Shown one piece after another: positions 1 to 6,213 of a stretch of 20,027 bases of DNA (position 1 is the first letter of the stretch; each line of letters starts with the position of its first letter). The position numbers and the translations under genes are program-made. The notes under the pieces were generated by a model that did no database searches, was not told where the DNA came from, and was given only the letters and a program-made list of their open reading frames with translations. Where the stretch lies: assembly GCA_033763355.1 (NCBI GenBank), contig JANRKT010000275.1, positions 1 through 20,027 on the forward strand, given 5' to 3'. The stretch comes from JANRKT01 sp033763355. GTDB taxonomy: Bacteria; Bacteroidota; Bacteroidia; Chitinophagales; Chitinophagaceae.

Positions 1-335
1 TATCATCTCTCAAAAATTCTGCTGTTCCGTTAATTACCGAGGCCTGTCTTTGCATTGGGTTGAAGTTAACAATTAAAAGCCAAATAGAATTCGGTCGACT
101 GGAACCATTCACAGCTCTTGAAATAAAATTAATGAATCCGGCGCACCGGTTAAAATAATACGAGGTTGTTGTTTCTTTATCCGCAGTGTCCTCAGCCAGC
201 GCACATGGGCCGGGTAGAGACACTGCGGCGGCGGAGTATCATTAAGTCTAACCGTATTGGCTTTTTTTATAGCCTTAATGCGGGATGAATAACAGCATTT
301 ATATTTAATTACCGGCCCGCATAAATTAATCCTGG
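1..335. other. Gene-free left edge with one long unexplained open frame
   Basis: No gene can be supported here. On the minus strand one frame stays open from about 238 to the window edge (79 codons), but its first ATG lies only at 53-55, so most of it could not be translated from ATG. A second minus-strand frame (109-339) has an ATG overlapping the stop of the acetyltransferase by a few bases, but its composition (many Arg, Lys, Cys and Ile, no recognisable motif) looks non-coding. The stretch could hold the start of a gene continuing to the left, a conserved non-coding RNA, or nothing. Confidence 0.35.
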
Positions 336-776
336 TCATTCACCTTTATACACCCATTCCCATGCATCGCCGATCCCCTCGTCCTGTACCATTCCTGAAA
401 ATTCAAACCCGTTTCGTTCTAAAACTTTTGCTGAAGCATTTTTTTCCGGTGAAGTTTTTGCCGTGATGATAATTCCGGGATCAGCTGTCTTCGCAATTGA
501 AATTAATTGCCTGCAGGTAAAGCTTGCTATGCCCTGCCCTTCATATTCCTTAAATGTATAATAGGCAATTTCAACCCTGCCATCTGCGGGCTGTCCCGTA
601 AAACCGCCAACACCCACGACCTTATCGTCACGGATTACAAAATACCCAATCCACGGAGGGTTGTACCCCGTTTTATAATAATAGTCGGGATAAGATTTAA
701 AAATTTCCCGGCAATCAGGGTTTGCATAAATTTCTTTGGTCTGGTCTTCGTCAATATGTATTGGTGCAAGCGTCAT
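336..776 (-). CDS. GNAT family N-acetyltransferase
   Basis: This 146-residue protein has the layout of a stand-alone GCN5-related N-acetyltransferase, which transfers acetyl from acetyl-CoA to an amine on a small molecule or protein in the cytoplasm. A central strand pair (FVIRDDKVVGVGGF, about residues 46-59) leads to the acetyl-CoA loop in motif A, read as YEGQGIAS (78-85, matching Q/R-x-x-G-x-G/A). The C-terminal NASAKVLERNGFEFSG (113-128) is the usual motif B region of the RimJ/RimL-like branch. Length is normal. The start at 776 gives the whole first strand. A hairpin repeat lies 38 to 122 bases upstream, so any promoter would be inside or after it. The substrate cannot be told from sequence. 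Confidence 0.85.
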   Translation of the reverse strand: MTLAPIHIDEDQTKEIYANPDCREIFKSYPDYYYKTGYNPPWIGYFVIRDDKVVGVGGFTGQPADGRVEIAYYTFKEYEGQGIASFTCRQLISIAKTADPGIIITAKTSPEKNASAKVLERNGFEFSGMVQDEGIGDAWEWVYKGE

Positions 777-813
777 TGGTTGAAATGGTTGTTCAGGTTA
801 TTCATCGTCTTTC

Positions 814-898
814 CCCGGCCCTTGTTTGTGTCTCCGCGAACCAATATTATTCCTGTTTTGATTTCAGTTGCGGTTCGTGAGGACACGAACCGGGGCGA
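814..898 (-). repeat. 85-bp hairpin repeat R, copy 1 (3' of the DUF4375 gene)
   Basis: This is nearly the same sequence as 1651-1735, with about ten differences in 85 bases and no gaps. It contains a perfect stem, CGGTTCGTG (871-879) and CACGAACCG (884-892) with loop AGGA, and a larger imperfect inverted repeat between about 826-841 and 873-889. The small stem starts 25 bases after the stop codon of the lipoprotein gene at 918. It could act as a terminator or RNA-stability element, or be a dispersed mobile repeat or recombination site. No T-tract follows the stem, which argues against a classical terminator. Confidence 0.8.
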
Positions 899-917
899 CG
901 GGCTTTGTTTATCAGTG

Positions 918-1565
918 TCATTTGTCGATAAATTCGGTTTTATGTTTTCTAATAAAGTCCACCTGTATTTGTTGTAAATTTTCAGCTTTGTAGAGGTTAT
1001 AAAACTCATAGTCAAACTTGTTTAATGGATTGTCTTCATAAGACTTGCTAAAACCTTCTAATGTCCCGTCTTGATGTTGAGTTATTTTTGGGTTCTCTTT
1101 TTCAAATGTGTCATTGGCTCTTTTCGTCAAGTCTGCAAATTTGTTAGCACCTATAAGTTTTAAAGCTTCTGGGAGATGTTTGTAAAACTGTCCGCTTGGA
1201 TTAAAGTAAAATTGATTGTAACCACCATTGTTTACTTCTGCTTCCAGTAACCAAATCATATAAATTGCTTGTCTCGATTTGTTCCAATTCATAACAGTTT
1301 CATATTCCCTCTCATAATCTCTCGGTTGTTTTTCTGATAAGTTGTCAAAAATCACTTGCAATAAATTGTCGTCCGAAGTGGTGTCAATGATTTGTTCAGT
1401 CAATTCCTTGTAAATTGGTCTGTTATTAAATGCTTCAATTGATTTCGAAAATTGTTCTTCTGTTTCTTTTGAAAGTTTTCCGTCAGCCTTATTTGTCTGT
1501 CCAGAACAGCCAAACAAGTTTAAGATTGTTGATATAATTCCCATAATTATAAATGCTCTTTTCAT
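918..1565 (-). CDS. DUF4375 (DMP19-like) lipoprotein
   Basis: The predicted protein has 215 residues when started at the ATG at 1565. That start puts MKRAF directly before a hydrophobic signal segment ending in the lipobox LFGC (Cys 20); ATGs at 1574 and 1601 would add a non-signal extension. After the lipid-attachment Cys the mature chain is mostly helical. The stretch SRQAIYMIWLLEAEVNNGG followed by YNQFYFNPSG is typical of DUF4375, the domain also found in DMP19. DMP19 is known as a DNA-mimic protein in Neisseria, and related domains occur as immunity-like proteins; neither role is shown here, and a lipidated exported form would not bind cytoplasmic DNA-binding proteins. The gene is AT-rich, preceded by repeat A and followed by repeat R, which suggests it arrived as a module. 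Confidence 0.75.
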   Translation of the reverse strand: MKRAFIIMGIISTILNLFGCSGQTNKADGKLSKETEEQFSKSIEAFNNRPIYKELTEQIIDTTSDDNLLQVIFDNLSEKQPRDYEREYETVMNWNKSRQAIYMIWLLEAEVNNGGYNQFYFNPSGQFYKHLPEALKLIGANKFADLTKRANDTFEKENPKITQHQDGTLEGFSKSYEDNPLNKFDYEFYNLYKAENLQQIQVDFIRKHKTEFIDK

Positions 1566-1591
1566 TGATGTCATCTTCGAAGCCTGACCGC

Positions 1592-1650
1592 TAACTCTCA
1601 AATCTACGCAATCCCTGTTATAGGTTTATATTGGCAATCAGCTTATGCTT
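1592..1650 (-). repeat. 59-bp leader repeat A upstream of the DUF4375 gene
   Basis: This matches 4208-4266, upstream of the reverse transcriptase gene, at 50 of 59 positions without gaps, in the same orientation. It ends 26 bases before the ATG at 1565 (the other copy ends 32 bases before its ATG). On the coding strand it includes TAGATTTG (1599-1606), a fit to the Bacteroidota -7 box TAnnTTTG that is kept as TAAATTTG in copy B. No TTG lies at the usual -33 distance. It may be a portable promoter/leader or one end of a mobile cassette. It directly abuts repeat R copy 2. Confidence 0.75.
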
Positions 1651-1735
1651 CCCGGCCCTGGTTAGTATCTCCACAAACCAATGTTATTCCTGTTTTGATT
1701 TCAGTTTCGGTTCGTGGGGACACAAACCGTGGCGA
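1651..1735 (-). repeat. 85-bp hairpin repeat R, copy 2 (3' of the hydrolase gene)
   Basis: This is the second copy of the repeat at 814-898, in the same orientation. Its small stem, CGGTTCGTG (1708-1716) with CACAAACCG (1721-1729), has one mismatch. It starts 24 bases after the stop codon at 1754, almost the same distance as copy 1 from its gene. Together the two copies flank the repeat A plus lipoprotein block as direct repeats. Confidence 0.8.
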
Positions 1736-1753
1736 GGTTAGTTTAGCCCTGCC

Positions 1754-2743
1754 TCACAACTCCTTTAAATACTTCTTGAAAAATGCAATGGCATACCCGC
1801 AGGTTTCTTTTCGTTTTTCCTGGTAAGCTGAGAAATGGTGGCCTTCAAAATAAACCAGCTCTTTAGGACCCGGGGCGGCATCATAATAATTTTTGATGAA
1901 GGTTTCCGGTATAAGCTCATCCTGCTTTGCAATTAAAAAAAGTTTGGGTATGGAATCGGTGCGGTTAAGGTATGCGGCAGGTTCATATTCAAACTGCATT
2001 TCAATGCTGCGCAGGGTAACTTCATTTTTAAAATTCGGCGCATACGAAATAAAACTTTGTACAAATTGCCATGCATATGGAGATGGCGCTGCAACCATTG
2101 CACCTCCTTTTTCCGATACCACGGGGATCATGGCAGGCGTTTTACCATTCATGCGGTTTATCCTGTCGGCATTAAAAGCTTCGCCTCTTTTTTTTCTTGC
2201 GGCCATTGATTTGTTGCGTATAAGGGCATTGCCGCTCAGAAAGGGCGTCATGGCAACAAAACATTTCACCCGGCTGTCCAGCGCAGCAACCAAAATGGCA
2301 TGGCCGCCGGAATAACTTCCTCCCCAAACGCCAATGCTTTCCCCGTCAATCAGCGGGTTGCCTGTTGCATAGGTAATAGCATCCCGGTAAGCCTGCACCT
2401 GTAGTAAAGGGTCCGCTTCCTGCCTTGGTTTCCCTTCGCTTTCGCCAAAGTTGGGGTAATCAAACAGCACAACGGCAAATCCGGCAGCGGCAAATTCATC
2501 TGCAATAAACCGGTAATTGCTTTCCTTTACCCCGGCAAATCCTGGCGCCATAACTATTACAGGAAACTTTTTGCCTGCAGTTTCAGCCGGATGAAAGAGC
2601 CAGCCTTTTACAAGGTTAATGCCTGAATAGAACTGAATATCTTTTCTTGTAATCCCGGACGTGGAATTAAGTTGGGCAAAACGTGTATGAACAGGCGTTG
2701 CCAACAGTTGTAAACACAGCAGCATAAATATAAGATGTTTCAT
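1754..2743 (-). CDS. Exported alpha/beta hydrolase (dienelactone hydrolase / S15-like)
   Basis: The 329-residue protein starts with a signal peptide (MKHLIFMLLCLQLLATPVHT, cleavage probably near residue 20-24), so it should act in the periplasm. The fold is that of an alpha/beta hydrolase: oxyanion-side strand VIVMAPGFAG (63-71), strand VVLFDYPNFGES (91-102), and nucleophile elbow GVWGGSYSGG (138-147) with Ser143 in the G-x-S-Y-x-G form seen in S15 and CocE-like enzymes. Asp275 (LFLIAKQDE) and His302 or His303 (FEGHHFSAY) complete the triad. It probably cleaves an ester or peptide bond; the substrate is unknown. Base composition resembles the chromosome more than the two AT-rich neighbours. 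A possible weak promoter is TTG with TATTTTAG 21 bases on, upstream of the start. Confidence 0.85.
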   Translation of the reverse strand: MKHLIFMLLCLQLLATPVHTRFAQLNSTSGITRKDIQFYSGINLVKGWLFHPAETAGKKFPVIVMAPGFAGVKESNYRFIADEFAAAGFAVVLFDYPNFGESEGKPRQEADPLLQVQAYRDAITYATGNPLIDGESIGVWGGSYSGGHAILVAALDSRVKCFVAMTPFLSGNALIRNKSMAARKKRGEAFNADRINRMNGKTPAMIPVVSEKGGAMVAAPSPYAWQFVQSFISYAPNFKNEVTLRSIEMQFEYEPAAYLNRTDSIPKLFLIAKQDELIPETFIKNYYDAAPGPKELVYFEGHHFSAYQEKRKETCGYAIAFFKKYLKEL

Positions 2744-2861
2744 ACGCCGGTTTGGGGAGTTGAAAGATGTGTACTAAAATACGAAACCTTTCCTCCATTG
2801 CACAAGTACGCTGAGCACAAAGCTTCACTGCATAGTTGCGCTATTTTGGGGGAGGTAGTTT
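2744..2861. other. Spacer between hydrolase and reverse transcriptase
   Basis: These 118 bases lie upstream of the hydrolase and downstream of the reverse transcriptase. The sequence is GC-richer than the reverse transcriptase gene. No second copy of this stretch, no copy of repeats A or R, and no clear terminator was found. It is where the right-hand boundary of an inserted reverse transcriptase module would have to be looked for. Confidence 0.4.
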
Positions 2862-4175
2862 TCATATCCGAATCTTATTTATTTTCTCATCCAGTTTGGT
2901 AAAGTCATAGTCAGGTCGTTCCTTCTTATAAAACGCTCTCAAGTTGTAATGAAACGAGTTAAATGGAACCTTGTCAATTAGATTGTCAAGTTCACCAAAG
3001 AACTCCCTGTCGTTATTAACCTTCTCTCTGATTTTTCTGAAATGCCATAAACTCAACATAGCCAAGAAGTCAGGGTTAAAGAATCTTGCAATTAGCTGAT
3101 GCCTGAACTCTGGTTTTATCAATTTAAAATCAGCCCGTAGTAGTCGCTTTAAGACTGATATGTCACGGAACTTTATCTGTTTTTTTGTATTGTATAAAAA
3201 TATTTCTACTGCTTCATTTATTGCATCACTGTTCTTTGAATCCTCTAATAAGTCAAATATTTCGAAAGCCCAATATTCATTAAACTCAATGACTGAACGA
3301 AACTCTTTAACCTTTCCACTATTAAGATTCAAATTTACGCGGAGGAGTTCTCGAGATGCTTCAAATAACATCTCTTTAGCGTTATCAAGAGTTTTTGCAT
3401 AAAATATTTGGTCGTCAGCAAATCGGATGTACTTACATTCAAGTTTGTCCGATACTTCCTTCATTTTTGAATCATAGTCTTGTAGGTAAAAGTTGGCAAG
3501 AATTCGAGAACAGTCCCCAATCTCATCCTGAGGAATCCCAACGGTTTTGTGATTATATCCCTCAAGTTTTTTATTCCAATTTCTTAAGAAATGAAATAAC
3601 AATGTTACAATTTCTTGTTTCTGTTTTGGAATCACATGTCGAATCTTTCGTTCAAGAATCGTCAGGTTAATGCTGTCGTAGAAATTTGAAATATCCGTAT
3701 TAATAAAGCATGACCATGCTCCAAAGTCCCTGTGTTTTCTTGCAATAGATTGAAAACTTTGCCATTCTTGAATCCATGACAGTTGATTCAATGTATTAAA
3801 TGGTATGTACTCAAGCTCAATAATTTCTTGCTCTTCTTTTAGTCTGATTTGATTGCCCAAACTCCAGCCTCCATAAGTATTTTCAACTCTATTTACTGCT
3901 ATTTCATTCTCCAGTAGCTTAATGCAGAAATAGTAAACACAATAGTCTTTTCGGGTAAATGTTGGTACATATCGTGAAATTCCATTGTGTTTATTAATTA
4001 CTATGTAGTCCCTTGGGTTGGATGGGTTATATGTAAACGACACTATATCGGTGTACAAGTCATTCAAAAATTCCGTCTTGTCGGGATTGTCACCGAAGGG
4101 AACAATGCTTTCCTTTAATTTTCCCCAAAAGCTTGTCTCAAAGATTTTAAAAAACGACTCTTTATCTATTTTCAT
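2862..4175 (-). CDS. Orphan reverse transcriptase (RVT_1), possible defence type
   Basis: This 437-residue protein has a reverse transcriptase core. Motif A is INTDISNFYDSI with Asp161; motif B is GIPQDEIGDCSRILANFYL (213-231), comparable to GxPQGxxxSxxLANxYL; motif C is YIRFADDQ with Asp254 and Asp255, a FADD form of YADD; a motif D-like segment follows at about 266-290. The N-terminal 130 residues and the C-terminal 145 residues are not recognised; the latter is helical and charged. There is no maturase X, HNH or En domain and no group II intron structure around it, so an intron origin is unlikely. Single-gene RTs of this size include the UG/Abi/DRT phage-defence groups; membership is inferred, not shown. 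The gene is AT-rich, isolated, and preceded by repeat B. The start at 4175 leaves a leader of about 32 bases after that repeat. Confidence 0.88.
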   Translation of the reverse strand: MKIDKESFFKIFETSFWGKLKESIVPFGDNPDKTEFLNDLYTDIVSFTYNPSNPRDYIVINKHNGISRYVPTFTRKDYCVYYFCIKLLENEIAVNRVENTYGGWSLGNQIRLKEEQEIIELEYIPFNTLNQLSWIQEWQSFQSIARKHRDFGAWSCFINTDISNFYDSINLTILERKIRHVIPKQKQEIVTLLFHFLRNWNKKLEGYNHKTVGIPQDEIGDCSRILANFYLQDYDSKMKEVSDKLECKYIRFADDQIFYAKTLDNAKEMLFEASRELLRVNLNLNSGKVKEFRSVIEFNEYWAFEIFDLLEDSKNSDAINEAVEIFLYNTKKQIKFRDISVLKRLLRADFKLIKPEFRHQLIARFFNPDFLAMLSLWHFRKIREKVNNDREFFGELDNLIDKVPFNSFHYNLRAFYKKERPDYDFTKLDEKINKIRI

Positions 4176-4207
4176 TTAGTAGTCTGAGCGTCATAGTAAA
4201 TTACCAT

Positions 4208-4266
4208 TAACTCTCAAATTTACACAATACCCTTTATAGATTTATATTGGTAATCAACTTATACTT
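4208..4266 (-). repeat. 59-bp leader repeat B upstream of the reverse transcriptase
   Basis: This is the second copy of the repeat at 1592-1650 (nine differences in 59, mostly C-to-T and G-to-A towards AT). It ends 32 bases before the RT start codon and keeps the -7-like box TAAATTTG (4215-4222). Because the same sequence precedes an unrelated lipoprotein, it is unlikely to be an RT-specific template RNA; a shared promoter or cassette end fits better. Confidence 0.75.
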
Positions 4267-4333
4267 ATACCAGCGCCTTTAACCAGCTTTGGCATAAAGG
4301 GCTTTTTGAGGGCCCAGACAGAACAGCATAGCA

Positions 4334-4367
4334 ATAAAAAAATCCGGGCCGTTACAACAGCCCGGAT
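4334..4367 (-). terminator. Rho-independent terminator of icd
   Basis: The stem ATCCGGGC (4342-4349) pairs perfectly with GCCCGGAT (4360-4367) around a 10-base loop. Read on the minus strand it is followed by a run of seven T (4335-4341). It lies 21 bases after the icd stop codon and separates icd from the accessory region. Confidence 0.9.
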
Positions 4368-4388
4368 TGAAATGTTATGATGATTTGC

Positions 4389-5618
4389 TTATCCCGCTTT
4401 CTTCTTCAGGTTGGCATCAATGGCATCTAAAAATTCTTCGGTATATAAATAATGTTCGCCGTGGTTTACTTTATTGCCGTGTATGCAAACGGCAAGGTCC
4501 TTGGTCATTTTTCCGCTTTCAACGGTTTCAATACATACGGCTTCCAGCGCATTGCTGAAGTTAATGAGCTCCTGGTTGCCATCTAATTTTCCGCGGAAAG
4601 CCAAACCCCTTGTCCATGCAAAAATAGAAGCAATAGGGTTGGTGCTGGTGGGCTTGCCTTTCTGGTGGTCGCGGTAGTGGCGGGTAACAGTGCCATGCGC
4701 CGCTTCGGCTTCCATGGTTTTTCCATCGGGGGTAACGAGTACAGATGTCATTAAACCCAATGAACCGAAACCCTGCGCCACACTGTCGCTCTGCACATCA
4801 CCATCATAATTTTTACAGGCCCATACAAAACCGCCGTTCCATTTCATGGTGCTGGCCACCATATCATCAATCAGGCGGTGCTCATAAATAATACCTGCTT
4901 TTTCATATTGTGTTTTAAACTCGGCATCATAAATTTCCTGGAAGATATCTTTAAAGCGGCCATCGTATTTTTTAAGAATGGTGTTTTTGGTGCTCATGTA
5001 CAATGGCCATCCTTTCTGCAATGCCATGTTCATGCAGCTTCTTGCAAAACCGCGTATGCTTTCATCGGTATTGTACATGGCAAGGGCCACACCGCCGCCT
5101 TTAAACTGATAGACTTCATGTTCAATTACCTTTCCGTCTTCGCCTTCAAATTTTATGGTGAGCTTTCCTTTGCCAGGCGTTACAAAATCAGTTGCACGGT
5201 ACTGGTCGCCAAAAGCATGACGGCCTACAATAATGGGGCGGTCCCATGTGGTAACCAAACGCGGAATATTTTTTATAACAATCGGCTCACGGAAAACAGT
5301 ACCGTCTAAAATATTGCGGATGGTGCCGTTGGGGCTCTTCCACATTTGCTTCAGGTTAAATTCTTTTACACGGGCTTCGTCGGGTGTAATGGTGGCGCAT
5401 TTAATACCTACGCCGTATTGTTTAATGGCATTGGCTGAATCAATGGTAACCTGGTCGTTGGTTTTATCACGGTATTCCACACCAAGGTCATAGTATTTAA
5501 TATCCAGTTCAAGATAGGGGAGGATGAGTTTGTCTTTAATAAACTTCCAGATGATCCTTGTCATTTCATCACCGTCCAGTTCCACCACAGGATTAGCTAC
5601 TTTAATCTTCTTTGCCAT
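4389..5618 (-). CDS. icd: NADP-dependent isocitrate dehydrogenase
   Basis: This 409-residue enzyme oxidatively decarboxylates isocitrate to 2-oxoglutarate in the TCA cycle, reducing NADP. It is of the eukaryote-like homodimeric type (like IDH1/IDH2), not the E. coli type. The isocitrate-binding SPNGTIRN (95-102), the arginine in GRHAFGDQYRATDF (Arg133), Tyr140, Lys211 (STKNTI), and the metal-binding Asp residues in LIDDMVA (251-252) and NYDGDVQSD (272, 274, 278) are all present. The NADP-side segment GTVTRHYRDHQKGK starts at 309. Length is normal for the type and no lesion is seen. It is transcribed alone: a terminator follows, and a -7-like TACTTTTG (5656-5663 on the minus strand) lies about 40 bases upstream, without a clear -33 TTG. 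Confidence 0.97.
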   Translation of the reverse strand: MAKKIKVANPVVELDGDEMTRIIWKFIKDKLILPYLELDIKYYDLGVEYRDKTNDQVTIDSANAIKQYGVGIKCATITPDEARVKEFNLKQMWKSPNGTIRNILDGTVFREPIVIKNIPRLVTTWDRPIIVGRHAFGDQYRATDFVTPGKGKLTIKFEGEDGKVIEHEVYQFKGGGVALAMYNTDESIRGFARSCMNMALQKGWPLYMSTKNTILKKYDGRFKDIFQEIYDAEFKTQYEKAGIIYEHRLIDDMVASTMKWNGGFVWACKNYDGDVQSDSVAQGFGSLGLMTSVLVTPDGKTMEAEAAHGTVTRHYRDHQKGKPTSTNPIASIFAWTRGLAFRGKLDGNQELINFSNALEAVCIETVESGKMTKDLAVCIHGNKVNHGEHYLYTEEFLDAIDANLKKKAG

Positions 5619-5695
5619 GAATGCATTGTTTTAAGCAGTTAAAAAATTTGAGGCACAAAAGTAAAGGATTTTATAAACCGGGGGATGAGTTTTTT

Positions 5696-5954
5696 GCCAC
5701 AGATTGCACAGATTAACACAGAAAATGCCAGCCACGAATTATACGAATAGCATTAAATAAATACAAACAGATGAATTTATGAAACCTTTCTGATAGCGGC
5801 CGGCAGATTGGCCACAGATTGCACAGATTAACACAGAAAATGCCAGCCACGAATTACACAAATGGCACTAAATAAAATACAAGCAGATGAATTTATGAAA
5901 CCTGTCTGGTAACGGCCGGCTGGTTGGCCACAGAATACACGGATTTACACGGAA
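5696..5954 (+). repeat. 115-bp tandem repeat with GCCACAGATT heads
   Basis: Unit 1 (5696-5810) and unit 2 (5811-5926) are near-identical, and a third, partial head occupies 5927-5954. Each full unit begins GCCACAGATTGCACAG, continues with a second related motif GCCACGAATTA, and ends in a GGCCGGC-rich stretch before the next head. The head is a dispersed-repeat type that recurs in this window at 6203 (inverted), 17195 and 17291 (inverted). Confidence 0.85.
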
Positions 5955-6175
5955 ACGAAGCAAATATTATTCTGCGGTAGGGAATGATGTCAATGGAGCT
6001 ATAGTATATATTTTGAAAGTAGGTATTAACCTCTTATGGAGTTCTATATGATCTGGTTACGCCGTGTGCGTAAAACATACAAAGCCAAAAAGTTTTATAA
6101 GGCCGCCTTTTCTTTCAGCAGATCCGGCAGTCCCGCAGACTTCAGCAGGTTGTGTGAATTAACAGGATTGATTTA

Positions 6176-6203
6176 CTCTGTGCAAATTTGTGTAATCTGT
6201 GGC
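6176..6203 (-). repeat. Inverted copy of the GCCACAGATT repeat head
   Basis: Read on the minus strand the sequence begins GCCACAGATTACACAAATTT. It faces the three direct copies at 5696, 5811 and 5927, so the interval is bracketed by opposed heads. It lies 10 bases past the amidohydrolase stop codon and could form part of a long-range hairpin in its 3' RNA. Confidence 0.75.
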
Positions 6204-6213
6204 CGTATTCCCG

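Larger units (their letters stand above)
5619..6213. other. 595-base gene-free stretch made largely of dispersed repeats
   Basis: No plausible gene is present between icd and the amidohydrolase. The first 40 bases hold the icd leader. Then come two and a quarter tandem units (see next entry). A stretch at 5955-6175 has no recognised content. An inverted copy of the repeat head (about 6176-6203) ends 10 bases before the amidohydrolase stop codon. A 78-codon plus-strand frame at 6036 shows no protein-like pattern. Confidence 0.7.

Noticed and set aside
109..339. 76-codon minus-strand frame overlapping the acetyltransferase stop by a few bases
   Set aside because: The ATGA-type overlap looks like an operon, but the protein is rich in Arg, Lys and Cys, has no motif, and lies in sequence that is open in another frame too. 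Not supported as a gene.
773..1015. 80-codon minus-strand frame between the acetyltransferase and the lipoprotein
   Set aside because: It overlaps the 3' end of the lipoprotein gene in another frame and runs through the hairpin repeat; its length is an effect of that repeat.
814..1735. Possible CRISPR or integron array
   Set aside because: Only two 85-bp copies, separated by a gene, with no spacers. Integron attC core bases and an integrase are missing.
2862..4175. Group II intron reading of the RT gene
   Set aside because: No maturase or endonuclease domain and no domain V-like hairpin was seen downstream, and motif B differs from the usual intron form.
4176..4332. Template or partner RNA of the reverse transcriptase in its upstream region
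   Set aside because: The most prominent element there, the 59-bp repeat, also precedes an unrelated lipoprotein, so it is not RT-specific. No other strong structure was seen by eye.
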